Source of the DNA: Actinomycetota bacterium
Lineage (GTDB): Bacteria > Actinomycetota > Actinomycetes > Nanopelagicales > Nanopelagicaceae
Direction of reading: 5' to 3'
Length of the DNA stretch: 12,923 nucleotides
NCBI GenBank assembly: GCA_947488645.1
Contig: CANLAC010000019.1
Location: forward strand, 1-12,923
Part shown: positions 1-7,190 of the stretch, piece after piece
Numbering within the stretch: position 1 is the first letter of the stretch
Layout of the letters: every line of letters begins with the position of its first letter
Program-made: the position numbers and the translations under genes
The notes under the pieces: generated by a model
The model's input: only the letters and a program-made list of their open reading frames with translations
Database searches by the model: none
Told to the model about the DNA's origin: nothing

Positions 1-398
<398 letters not shown>

Positions 399-471
399 AA
401 GTTTTCATCTTGGCGATCAGACAAACAAACTGTCGTTTAATTTGTCATTTATATACCAAAGGAAATCAACG

Positions 472-507
472 GGTATAGCTTTTTATGGCTATACCTCATT
501 GAGGTAT
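472..507 (-). promoter_or_regulatory. Two overlapping, mutually exclusive hairpins in the 16S leader
   Basis: Hairpin 1 pairs 472-479 with 488-495 (GGTATAGC/GCTATACC, 8 bp, 8-nt loop). Hairpin 2 pairs 491-498 with 500-507 (ATACCTCA/TGAGGTAT, an almost unbroken dyad that would fold with a shorter stem). They share bases 491-495, so the RNA can form only one at a time. They sit about 75-110 nt before the mature 16S end. They could be part of 16S processing or folding control; the role is unknown. Confidence 0.5.
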
Positions 508-611
508 TTATATATTTGCCGTGGTTGTTAATTAATCAAAAAGCACTGTAAAACAATGATTTCTCGCTATTAAAAGCATGACGAACTAAGCCACTATTGG
601 CATTGACTTAT

Positions 612-634
612 GGCACGCTGTTGAGTTCTCAAGG
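612..634 (-). promoter_or_regulatory. Conserved actinobacterial rRNA leader element, boxA-like
   Basis: The minus strand reads TTGAGAACTCAACAGCGTG (632-614) within this interval. It resembles the TTTGAGAACTCAA element that I recall from mycobacterial and other actinobacterial 16S leaders, and its TTGAGAACT core resembles the Gram-positive boxA (CTTTGAAAACT). Its place downstream of both candidate promoters and upstream of 16S fits recognition of the nascent transcript by NusB/NusE. Identification is by memory of the motif. Confidence 0.55.
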
Positions 635-653
635 TACGGATGCGCACTGAGTC

Positions 654-669
654 TTAGGATTTCTCCTAA
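654..669 (-). promoter_or_regulatory. GAAA-capped hairpin in rRNA leader (boxB-like)
   Basis: On the minus strand TTAGGA (669-664), GAAA (663-660) and TCCTAA (659-654) form a perfect 6-bp stem closed by a GNRA-type tetraloop. It lies about 20 nt upstream of the boxA-like element. Hairpin followed by boxA is the layout of Nus-factor antitermination sites in many rRNA leaders. The stem is seen; the antitermination role is inference. Confidence 0.5.
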
Positions 670-688
670 TTTTCAGGGCAGATCGCCA

Positions 689-718
689 AACTTAGTGCAT
701 GCACGCAGGCGCGGTCAA
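689..718 (-). promoter_or_regulatory. Possible second rRNA promoter P2
   Basis: On the minus strand TTGACC (718-713) is followed after 18 nt by TAAGTT (694-689), which meets the loose actinobacterial -10 pattern TAnnnT but not the strict consensus. The -35 context TTTGACCG is the same as at P1, which supports a duplicated promoter rather than chance. Tandem promoters are common for actinobacterial rRNA operons. The -10 is weak, so this is a moderate call. Confidence 0.4.
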
Positions 719-719
719 A

Positions 720-793
720 CCGGCCTAAATGAAGTACTTGGTCTGGCTGAAGCTCAATTACTTGATCTTCTACGCCTACTGTCCGGCCTAAAT
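720..793 (-). repeat. 11-bp direct repeat flanking the P1-P2 interval
   Basis: CCGGCCTAAAT (plus-strand reading) occurs at 720-730 and again at 783-793, 63 bp apart, which is six turns of B-DNA. One copy directly abuts the putative P2 -35; the other lies just downstream of the putative P1 start. Both copies are exact. Function is unknown; a protein binding site is one possibility. Confidence 0.5.
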
Positions 794-817
794 CGTCCGT
801 TCCCAGCAAGGAGCGTA

Positions 818-846
818 ACTATACATAGGCCAGAGGGACCGGTCAA
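818..846 (-). promoter_or_regulatory. Probable rRNA promoter P1
   Basis: On the minus strand TTGACC (846-841) and TATAGT (823-818) are separated by exactly 17 nt, a near-consensus housekeeping sigma pair (5/6 matches in each box). Expected start of transcription is near 811, giving a leader of about 410 nt before 16S. The -35 sits in the 8-bp palindrome GACCGGTC. About 35 bp upstream lies a small inverted repeat TTCAC-N6-GTGAA (897-882) of unknown role. Confidence 0.72.
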
Positions 847-938
847 ATCGGGTTAGCCAGGTGTTGCCGAGAGACGCAAACTTCACCCATGTGTGAATTA
901 TCCACGCCCGCTAGCGTTTTAGAAGGTTTTGGACCTTT

Positions 939-2204
939 TTAGGATAACTCAACCGCAGCAAGATCTCTCTTGCCTTTTCTCAAAACCGCATATTTACCGC
1001 ATAAAAAGTCAGATTTTGAGGGTCTGAAATCCTCTCCAGAAATCTTCACATTATTGAGATATGCGCCACCTTCTTTAACGATGCGGCGCGCAGCAGATTT
1101 CGAGTCAACAACACCTGTTGCTGCTAAGAGATCTACCCAAGTTGGAATTTCTTCCTTAGATGACACCGTTGTGCGCGGAAGTTCTGCTAAAGCTGATGCC
1201 AGTGTTGCTTCATCTAGTTCAGAAAGTTCACCTTGCCCAAATAATGCGCGTGCTGCAGCTTCAACGCGCTGTGTTGTCTCTTCTGAATGCACCAGTGAAG
1301 TCAATTCTCGTGCAAGGGCACGGTGCGCTTCGCGCAATCCTGGATTTTCGTTATGAGATTTTTCAAGTTCAGTAATTTCTGCGTGAGACTTAAAGGAAAA
1401 CACCTTAAGGAAATTAATAACATCCTTGTCATCGCTGTTTAACCAGAACTGGAAGAAAGCATAAGGCGAAGTCATCTCTGGGTCTAACCAAACTGACCCA
1501 CCCGCAGTCTTACCAAATTTTGTTCCGTCAGCCTTCATCAGCAATGGAACAGTTAATGCATGACCGCTCCCCTGCTCAACACGACGAATCAGATCAAGAC
1601 CGGCAACAATGTTTCCCCATTGATCAGAACCACCTACTTGTAATGTGCAATTATTGCGGCGATAAAGTTCTAGGAAATCATATGATTGCAAAACTTGGTA
1701 AGAAAACTCGGTATATGAAATTCCGCCACCTTCAAGACGAGCTGAAACAGAGTCTTTGGACAACATTTGGTTAACGCTAAAGTGCTTACCAATGTCTCGC
1801 AAGAATTCAATTGCACTAAGCGGTGAAGTCCAATCTAGATTATTGACAACTGCTGCAGGATTTTTCGGTGCATCAAAATCTAGAAATGCTGAAACTTGGG
1901 TACGGATACGGTTGACCCATCCTTCAACAATCTCTGTGCTATTGAGTGTGCGCTCTTCATTCTTTCCACTGGGATCACCTACCAGACCTGTTGCACCACC
2001 CACTAGAGCGATCGGATTGTGTCCTGCTAATTGGAAACGACGCAGAACTAAGAGAACTACTAAATTACCCGCGTGAAGTGAAGGCGCAGTTGGATCAAAG
2101 CCCACATAGAGAGTTGTTGGCTTCTTTAGCGCTTCGAGCAACGCTTTTTCATCAGTTGTTTGGGCCAATAATCCACGCCAGCGAAGATCTTCAATCAGGT
2201 TCAT
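939..2204 (-). CDS. tyrS: Tyrosyl-tRNA synthetase (TyrRS)
   Basis: Cytoplasmic class I enzyme that activates tyrosine with ATP and charges tRNA-Tyr. The 421-residue protein has the normal bacterial length. The Rossmann catalytic part carries FDPTAPSLHAGN (residues 36-47, the HIGH-type motif with Asn in the last position), GGSDQWGN (191-198) and KFGKT (229-233, the KMSKS-type loop). The tyrosine-site helix with YTEFSYQ lies at about 164-170. The C-terminal S4-like RNA-binding domain covers roughly 355-420 (SKSAARRIVKEGGAYLNN). The start codon overlaps the argH stop as ATGA (2204-2201), so translation is probably coupled to argH; I see only a weak ribosome site. No T-box or separate promoter is evident upstream because upstream is argH coding sequence. 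The gene precedes the rRNA promoter region. Identity is certain. Confidence 0.97.
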   Translation of the reverse strand: MNLIEDLRWRGLLAQTTDEKALLEALKKPTTLYVGFDPTAPSLHAGNLVVLLVLRRFQLAGHNPIALVGGATGLVGDPSGKNEERTLNSTEIVEGWVNRIRTQVSAFLDFDAPKNPAAVVNNLDWTSPLSAIEFLRDIGKHFSVNQMLSKDSVSARLEGGGISYTEFSYQVLQSYDFLELYRRNNCTLQVGGSDQWGNIVAGLDLIRRVEQGSGHALTVPLLMKADGTKFGKTAGGSVWLDPEMTSPYAFFQFWLNSDDKDVINFLKVFSFKSHAEITELEKSHNENPGLREAHRALARELTSLVHSEETTQRVEAAARALFGQGELSELDEATLASALAELPRTTVSSKEEIPTWVDLLAATGVVDSKSAARRIVKEGGAYLNNVKISGEDFRPSKSDFLCGKYAVLRKGKRDLAAVELS

Positions 2205-3628
2205 GCGCTCATCATCTCTGAAAATGCAGCACGTTTGCTGGCAATTTCCTTCTCGGTCTTTGTATTGGCGGCTAAAGCATCTTTGATTTGTGCAGCTACG
2301 AGAATAGGGGCAGTTCCACCAGATGTAGTGCGTGAATTGATTGCACCATGGACTGTAAGAACATCACGTACTCCCCCATCTAGTTGTGGGTGCACCTGCA
2401 AAAATTCAGCATCCGTTAATTGATGTAACTGACGGCCAGATGTATCACACATCGCCACGCATTTTCCGGCAGCATCGTGTGCATCGGCAAATGGAACGCT
2501 CTTCTTTGCCAGGTAATCTGCGATTTCGGTTGCAAGTGAGAATCCAGTCGGCGCAGCTAAGGCCATCTTGTCGCGATCAAAATCTGTTGTTGCAATCATT
2601 CCGGTAACTGCAGGAAGTACCAACATCAATGTGTCAATGCTGTCAAACAAAGGCTCTTTGTCTTCCTGCAGATCTCGGTTATATGCAAATGGCAATCCCT
2701 TAAGCATTGTTAGAACACTCATGAGATTTCCAACGAGGCGACCAGATTTACCACGAGCAAGCTCTGCCATATCAGGATTCTTCTTCTGCGGCATGATTGA
2801 AGATCCAGTTGAGTATGCATCTGCAACCTTTGCCCAGGCAAACTCTTGCGAAGACCACAATGTCCATTCTTCGCCAATACGAGAAAGATGATTTCCGATC
2901 ATTGCGCAAACAAACAAAGCTTCGGCAACATAGTCACGATCACTGACCGCATCGATGCTGTTGGCAAATGTTGCTGTGAATCCCAAGTTCTTTGCCGTAA
3001 ATGCTGGTTCGAGTGCAAGAGATGATCCAGCCAATGCTCCGGCACCTAGTGAACTAACAGATGTGCGAGACAACCAATCATTGATTCGATCCAGATCACG
3101 AGCAAAAGCATGTGCATGCTTTGCTAATTCATGCCCAAAGGAAACTGGTTGGGCATGTTGAATGTGAGTAAACCCAGGTGCGGGATCGTTGACATACTCT
3201 GTTGCTTTTTCAAGGAGCGCTACTTGCAACGCAGTAATCAAACGGGCAATTTCTAGCATGTGATCGATTGAGAAAAGTCGCAGATCTGTTGTTACTTGAT
3301 CATTGCGTGATCGGCCTGCCCTCAGTGCTCCCCCAACTGCGCCCAACTTTGAAGTTAATCCACGCTCTAGAGCGCTGTGGACGTCTTCATCGGAATCGAT
3401 TGCTACAAACTTGCCAGAGGCAACTTCAGTCGACAATTCATTGAGAGCTTGTGCAATGGCTTCGGCATCCTTAGGAGCTATAAGGCCGCTCTTTTTCAGG
3501 ATTGCTAGGTGCGCTTTTGATGAGCGTAAATCGTAAGGAGCTAAGCGCCAATCAAAGTGCACGCTTCTAGACAGCGCAAAGACTGATTCCTCAGGTCCTT
3601 GTGCAAATCGTCCGCCCCAGAGAGCCAT
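2201..3628 (-). CDS. argH: Argininosuccinate lyase
   Basis: Cytoplasmic enzyme of the fumarase/aspartase superfamily that splits argininosuccinate into arginine and fumarate, the last step of arginine synthesis. The 475-residue length is standard. Visible motifs are the N-terminal MALWGGRF, AGRSRNDQ at 104-111, THIQHAQP at 154-161 (the Thr-His conserved region) and the flexible signature loop GSSIMPQKKN at 275-284 with the catalytic serine. The start ATG overlaps the argR stop by one base (TAATG, 3628), with a good ribosome site AAAGAGG just upstream inside argR. The stop overlaps the tyrS start (ATGA). Its substrate is made by ArgG, which is not in this window although argG lies next to argH in Mycobacterium, so argG must be elsewhere if the pathway is complete. 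Confidence 0.97.
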   Translation of the reverse strand: MALWGGRFAQGPEESVFALSRSVHFDWRLAPYDLRSSKAHLAILKKSGLIAPKDAEAIAQALNELSTEVASGKFVAIDSDEDVHSALERGLTSKLGAVGGALRAGRSRNDQVTTDLRLFSIDHMLEIARLITALQVALLEKATEYVNDPAPGFTHIQHAQPVSFGHELAKHAHAFARDLDRINDWLSRTSVSSLGAGALAGSSLALEPAFTAKNLGFTATFANSIDAVSDRDYVAEALFVCAMIGNHLSRIGEEWTLWSSQEFAWAKVADAYSTGSSIMPQKKNPDMAELARGKSGRLVGNLMSVLTMLKGLPFAYNRDLQEDKEPLFDSIDTLMLVLPAVTGMIATTDFDRDKMALAAPTGFSLATEIADYLAKKSVPFADAHDAAGKCVAMCDTSGRQLHQLTDAEFLQVHPQLDGGVRDVLTVHGAINSRTTSGGTAPILVAAQIKDALAANTKTEKEIASKRAAFSEMMSA

Positions 3629-4110
3629 TACTTCCTCTTTCCATCTGCTTGTGCGTAAGCAAGCAATTCTTTCGCTAAATGGGCTCCACCTGTGGCTTTC
3701 TTGGATACCAAGATAATCGTGTCGTCACCGGCAATGGTGCCAATGACCCCAGTTAACCCCGCATGGTCTAAGGAACTTGCTAGAAATTGCGCGGCTCCTG
3801 GTGGGGTATGAATAACAGCCAAATTAGCACTGTGGTCAACAGACAAGATCAGCTTTGACGGAAGCGGGGTACTGCGAACAATCGCATCATCGCTGCTTTC
3901 GCGTATTTGATAGGTACTTTCGCCATCCTTATTGCGAGCACGAACAGCGCCAATCTCTTCAAGATCACGACTGGCAGTTGCTTGTGTGACTTTGTAACCA
4001 GCTTTCTTTAACAACACAACTAGATCTGATTGTGAATGCACTTGGCCCGATTGAATTAATGCAATTGCTTTAGCCCTGCGAGCCGATACTGATTGAGCAT
4101 TACTTACCAT
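3628..4110 (-). CDS. argR: Arginine repressor ArgR
   Basis: Arginine-responsive transcription factor, 160 residues. The N-terminal winged helix-turn-helix covers about 10-70 and includes the recognition helix TQATASRDL (42-50). The C-terminal trimerisation and arginine-binding domain covers about 83-155 and includes GTIAGDDT (124-131), whose aspartates bind arginine in known ArgR structures, so this copy appears arginine-competent. The ATG at 4110 lies inside the end of argD (11-nt overlap) and has a strong ribosome site, AGAAAGG about 9-10 nt upstream, which fixes the start. It shares one base with argH (TAATG). It probably binds the inverted repeat at 8233-8260 and thereby regulates its own operon. 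In Mycobacterium argF separates argD from argR and argG separates argR from argH; both are missing here. Confidence 0.96.
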   Translation of the reverse strand: MVSNAQSVSARRAKAIALIQSGQVHSQSDLVVLLKKAGYKVTQATASRDLEEIGAVRARNKDGESTYQIRESSDDAIVRSTPLPSKLILSVDHSANLAVIHTPPGAAQFLASSLDHAGLTGVIGTIAGDDTIILVSKKATGGAHLAKELLAYAQADGKRK

Positions 4111-5269
4111 CTGTAATCACCTTTCTAAATATTGAAATAAACTTGGTGATCTGAGCATCTGAAACAATTAAGGCCGGTGCGATTCGTATTGTGGTTGCAT
4201 TTGCAGCATTGACAAGTACTCCCGCATTTCGCATCGCATCTGACACATCCGATGCTTTGAGCGATTCAAGTTCGATACCAAGCAATAAGCCTGCCCCACG
4301 CACTTCTTTCACACCTGGGATGAGTGCAAGTTCCTGGATTAAGTGCGCACCCTGCTTTTCTACCTTGCCAAGAATTTTCTTTGACTCGATAAACTCAATT
4401 GCAGCCAAACCAGCTGCCGTTGTAACCGGATTACCACCAAATGTTGAGCCATGATCTCCTGGTTGGAATAAATTCGCAGCTTTTCCTAATGCAATCATCG
4501 CACCCAGTGGCAGTCCACCACCTAGCCCTTTTGCCAACGTGATGACATCTGGCTTGATCCCAGAGTATTCATAACCAAACCAATCACCAGTTCTTCCCAT
4601 TCCAGTCTGAACCGCATCAATAACGAGCAGGGATCCATTCTTGTCACAGAGCAAACGAAGTTCTTGTAGATAATCAGATGGAGGAACTATTACTCCCGCC
4701 TCTCCCATGATGGGCTCAATAATTACCATCGCAGTTTTCTTACTCACTGCTTTGCGCATCGCATCGATATCGCCATAAGGAACATGTTTAACGCCCTTGA
4801 TTAATGGCAAGAAAGGCTCGCGCTTAGAAGGTTGGCCAGTAAGTGAGAGAGCGCCCATTGTTCGTCCATGAAAGGCACCCTGGGCAGCAACAATTCGCAC
4901 TTTACCTGTGCGACGTGAAAGCTTGAGTGCTGCTTCATTTGCCTCAGCTCCAGATTGGCAGAAGAAAACTTTCGCAGTCTTATCACCAGTCATTTTCGTC
5001 AGTTTTTCAGCTAGCGCAATTGCATTGGGGTGCGCATAAAAATTACTGACATGGCTCAATGTTGAGACTTGCTTTGTGACCGCCTTAACAATCGCAGGGT
5101 GTGCGTGACCCAAAATGCTTGTTGCAATTCCACCGAGAAAATCCAAGTAGCTTTTGCCATCTCCATCAGTTACTACTATTCCCTTGCCTTTTATCAAAGT
5201 GATGGCTGGTTTGCCGTAGTTGTTCTGTAATGAACTGTCCCAACGAGTTAAATACTTCTTGTTATTCAT
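4100..5269 (-). CDS. argD: Acetylornithine aminotransferase
   Basis: Class III PLP-dependent aminotransferase that converts N-acetylglutamate semialdehyde and glutamate into N2-acetylornithine and 2-oxoglutarate, in the cytoplasm. It has 389 residues, normal for ArgD. Motifs are SGAEANEAALKLSR (106-119), GAFHGRT (131-137), IIEPIMGEAG (183-192), TLAKGLGGGLPLGA with the PLP lysine K247, and a conserved glycine-rich part TFGGNP. The class III signature normally reads DEVQ; here it reads DAVQTGMGRTG (218-228), with Ala at 219. The aspartate that contacts the PLP ring nitrogen (D218) and the following glutamine are kept. The start overlaps the argB stop (ATGA, 5269-5266); the stop lies 11 nt inside argR. 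In some bacteria ArgD also serves lysine synthesis; nothing here decides that. Confidence 0.95.
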   Translation of the reverse strand: MNNKKYLTRWDSSLQNNYGKPAITLIKGKGIVVTDGDGKSYLDFLGGIATSILGHAHPAIVKAVTKQVSTLSHVSNFYAHPNAIALAEKLTKMTGDKTAKVFFCQSGAEANEAALKLSRRTGKVRIVAAQGAFHGRTMGALSLTGQPSKREPFLPLIKGVKHVPYGDIDAMRKAVSKKTAMVIIEPIMGEAGVIVPPSDYLQELRLLCDKNGSLLVIDAVQTGMGRTGDWFGYEYSGIKPDVITLAKGLGGGLPLGAMIALGKAANLFQPGDHGSTFGGNPVTTAAGLAAIEFIESKKILGKVEKQGAHLIQELALIPGVKEVRGAGLLLGIELESLKASDVSDAMRNAGVLVNAANATTIRIAPALIVSDAQITKFISIFRKVITDGK

Positions 5270-6051
5270 GCAACCACCAACGTTCCGCCAGTACCAGCAA
5301 GTGCTGATGCAAAGCTATCGGGATCTGTTCCATCAATAATGCGAACCGCCTTAGCACCAAATGACAGCGCATCGAGTGCGGCCTGCACCTTAGGTGCCAT
5401 GCCTTCTGCAAAACCCACCTTAATCGCTTCGAGTTCGCTTGCAGAGATAATGTCAATCAGAGAATCTTTATCAGGCCAATTGCGATATATCCCCGCGACA
5501 TCAGTCATGACGATCAAAGAGGATGCGCCTAGAGATGCCGCGATAGCCGCTGCTGCAAAATCTGCGTTCACATTCAAACCTGTTTTCAGATCTTCATCAG
5601 AAGAAACTGGTGCCACTACCGGGACGATCCCTTGTTCGAGTAATTCAAGAAGTGCAGCTGGATTAACCCTCTGTACATTGCCGACAAGTCCCAGATCTGC
5701 CGGAGTACCATCAATTAACTGTGTTCGTTTGTTGGCAATGACCGTGGGCAACGTGCGCGCAGACATCGCCTGTGCCTTGATTCCGACTTTGCCTAGTGTG
5801 GCTGCAACTTCATTACCCACTTGATTAACCAATACATCTTCAACAACATCAAAGATCTCTTGGGTTGTAACTCGAAATCCTCCGACCCAAGTGCTGACAA
5901 TTCCCTTGGCTTTTAGAGCCACATCTATTTGTGGGCCACCACCATGGACAACTACTACCTGCTCCCCCACCTTTTGTGCAGCCGAGATAGCTCTTGCAAA
6001 GTTACCGTTCTCATCCTTCATTGCATGTCCACCAAATTTAACGACGATCAT
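5266..6051 (-). CDS. argB: Acetylglutamate kinase, short form
   Basis: Phosphorylates N-acetylglutamate with ATP, the second step of arginine synthesis. The 261-residue protein starts at once with the kinase core: MIVVKFGGHAM (1-11, with lysine K5), VHGGGPQID (35-43), the NVNADFA block (160-166), MTDVAGIY (182-189) and GMAPKV (217-222). Arginine-sensitive relatives, including most actinobacterial ArgB proteins of about 290-300 residues, have an extra N-terminal helix and a C-terminal H...E-G-x-G-T signature. Neither is seen here: the C-terminus reads IDGTDPDSFASALAGTGGT (239-257). The ATG at 6051 is the only possible start, since an in-frame TGA lies 11 codons upstream with no ATG, GTG or TTG between. 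The start overlaps the argJ stop (ATGA). The family is certain; loss of arginine inhibition is inference. Confidence 0.96.
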   Translation of the reverse strand: MIVVKFGGHAMKDENGNFARAISAAQKVGEQVVVVHGGGPQIDVALKAKGIVSTWVGGFRVTTQEIFDVVEDVLVNQVGNEVAATLGKVGIKAQAMSARTLPTVIANKRTQLIDGTPADLGLVGNVQRVNPAALLELLEQGIVPVVAPVSSDEDLKTGLNVNADFAAAAIAASLGASSLIVMTDVAGIYRNWPDKDSLIDIISASELEAIKVGFAEGMAPKVQAALDALSFGAKAVRIIDGTDPDSFASALAGTGGTLVVA

Positions 6052-7190
6052 GTTGAATACGCAGAATTCTCGTGGACGTAATCATGGGACAGATCATTTG
6101 TCTTTATCGTTGCGCTATGGGTACCGATCTTTAGGTCGATCACAATCTCGACTAGACGGGGATCAAAGTTCACCTTTGATTTATCCGCATCGGGTGCGCT
6201 GTTGGTACAGACCTGAACACCATTGAGCGAAACATCAATTGTCAACGGATCCATCTGAGCATTTGCTGTTCCAACTGCTGCAAGCACGCGTCCCCAGTTT
6301 GGGTCTCCTCCGAAAATGGCAGCTTTGAGCAAATTGTTGCGCGCACATGCACGACCAATCGCGACAGCATCTGATTCAGATTCTGCATTGATCACAGAAA
6401 TCTCAACTGACTTTGTCGAACCTTCCGCATCTGCGATCAATTGCGCAGCCAAAGATCCACACACCTGCATGAGCAAATCTTCAAGTTGCTCATCTGAGAT
6501 TTTGATCCCGCTTGCACCTGATGACATAAACAAGACTGTGTCATTTGTTGATGTGCATCCATCTGAATCAATGCGATTAAACGTACGATCCGTAACGCGA
6601 GAAAATACGTCTTGTGCATTGTTTGAAACAATTGCATCTGTCATTACTACAGAAAGCATGGTGGCAAGAGCTGGTGCCAACATACCCGCACCTTTAGCAA
6701 TTCCTGCAAACTCAACCCCATGTTGGGAAGCAGTAGTAATCTTTGGCACTGAATCTGTGGTCATAATCGCTCTGGCACTTGTTTCCAAACCATCATGTGA
6801 CAGAACCGGAGCAACCAAATCAAGACCTATTAGAATCTTATCCATTGGCAAGAGCTCTCCGATGAGTCCTGTTGAACAGACAATTACTTCTCCTGCTGAA
6901 ATCTGCAGTAGTGAACCCACATGCTCTGCGGTTTTATGAGTGTCAGCAAAACCTTGTGGCCCGGTGCAAGCATTTGCGCCACCACTGTTTAGTACAACAG
7001 CGCGAACAATCCCGCCTTTAGCCACTTGGCGTGACCAAATAACTGGAGCAGCAACAACCTTGTTGCTCGTAAAAACAGCGGCCGAATCAAAGTTAGGGCC
7101 TAAATTCTGTATCAGCGTTAGATCAAGTGCGCCGCTGCTTTTTAACCCTGCTGCAATAGATCCTGATGCAAACCCTTTAGGTAGTTTCAT
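6048..7190 (-). CDS. argJ: Ornithine acetyltransferase / amino-acid acetyltransferase
   Basis: Moves the acetyl group from N-acetylornithine to glutamate, releasing ornithine and regenerating N-acetylglutamate, which makes the pathway cyclic. Some ArgJ enzymes can also use acetyl-CoA; sequence alone does not decide this. It has 380 residues. The precursor cleaves itself into alpha and beta chains at an Ala-Thr bond; the site is visible as KGAGMLAPALATMLS (166-180), making T177 the nucleophile. Other hallmarks are NSGGANACTG (68-77), STGLIGELLP (106-115), DSDGCTSTNDT in the beta chain and the typical C-terminal HDYVHENSAYST. The start overlaps argC and the stop overlaps argB, each by ATGA, so the four genes are tightly coupled. 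No argA-type synthase lies in the window. Confidence 0.97.
   Translation of the reverse strand: MKLPKGFASGSIAAGLKSSGALDLTLIQNLGPNFDSAAVFTSNKVVAAPVIWSRQVAKGGIVRAVVLNSGGANACTGPQGFADTHKTAEHVGSLLQISAGEVIVCSTGLIGELLPMDKILIGLDLVAPVLSHDGLETSARAIMTTDSVPKITTASQHGVEFAGIAKGAGMLAPALATMLSVVMTDAIVSNNAQDVFSRVTDRTFNRIDSDGCTSTNDTVLFMSSGASGIKISDEQLEDLLMQVCGSLAAQLIADAEGSTKSVEISVINAESESDAVAIGRACARNNLLKAAIFGGDPNWGRVLAAVGTANAQMDPLTIDVSLNGVQVCTNSAPDADKSKVNFDPRLVEIVIDLKIGTHSATIKTNDLSHDYVHENSAYST

Larger units (their letters stand above)
399..938 (-). other. 16S rRNA promoter and leader region between tyrS and rrs
   Basis: This 540-bp gap has no supportable coding sequence. Reading on the minus strand from tyrS it holds, in order: a promoter-like pair (818-846), an 11-bp repeat copy (783-793), a second copy (720-730) abutting a second promoter-like pair (689-718), a GAAA-capped hairpin (654-669), a boxA-like conserved leader element (about 612-634), an AT-rich stretch, two overlapping hairpins (472-507) and the 16S 5' flank. 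I see no convincing intrinsic terminator for tyrS: the short stems near 901-935 have their T-tracts on the plus strand. The order promoter, hairpin, boxA-like element, gene is that of a typical bacterial rRNA leader. The partner strand of the 16S processing stem lies beyond rrs and is outside the window, so that pairing cannot be tested here. Confidence 0.8.

Noticed and set aside
507..539. Third promoter close to 16S (TTGATT with TATATA/TATAAA)
   Set aside because: The spacing is 19-21 nt and the region is AT-rich, so such matches are expected by chance.
538..558. Terminator-like hairpin in the 16S leader (CATTG-TTTTA-CAGTG then C and five T)
   Set aside because: The stem is only 5 bp, A/U-rich and includes a G-U pair; a terminator inside the rRNA leader would also have to be overridden. 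Noted but not supported.
898..906. DnaA-box-like TTATCCACG on the plus strand
   Set aside because: A single 8/9 match with no cluster, AT-rich unwinding element or origin gene nearby; it is not evidence for an origin.
905..935. Intrinsic terminator after tyrS
   Set aside because: The short stems AAGGT/ACCTT and ACGC/GCGT are followed by T-runs only on the plus strand, from which no gene reads; on the minus strand they lack the T-tract.
2064..2075. TyrRS HIGH motif reads HAGN
   Set aside because: Asn at the last position is tolerated in class I synthetases and the rest of the active site is intact, so it is a variant rather than a sign of a broken or repurposed gene.
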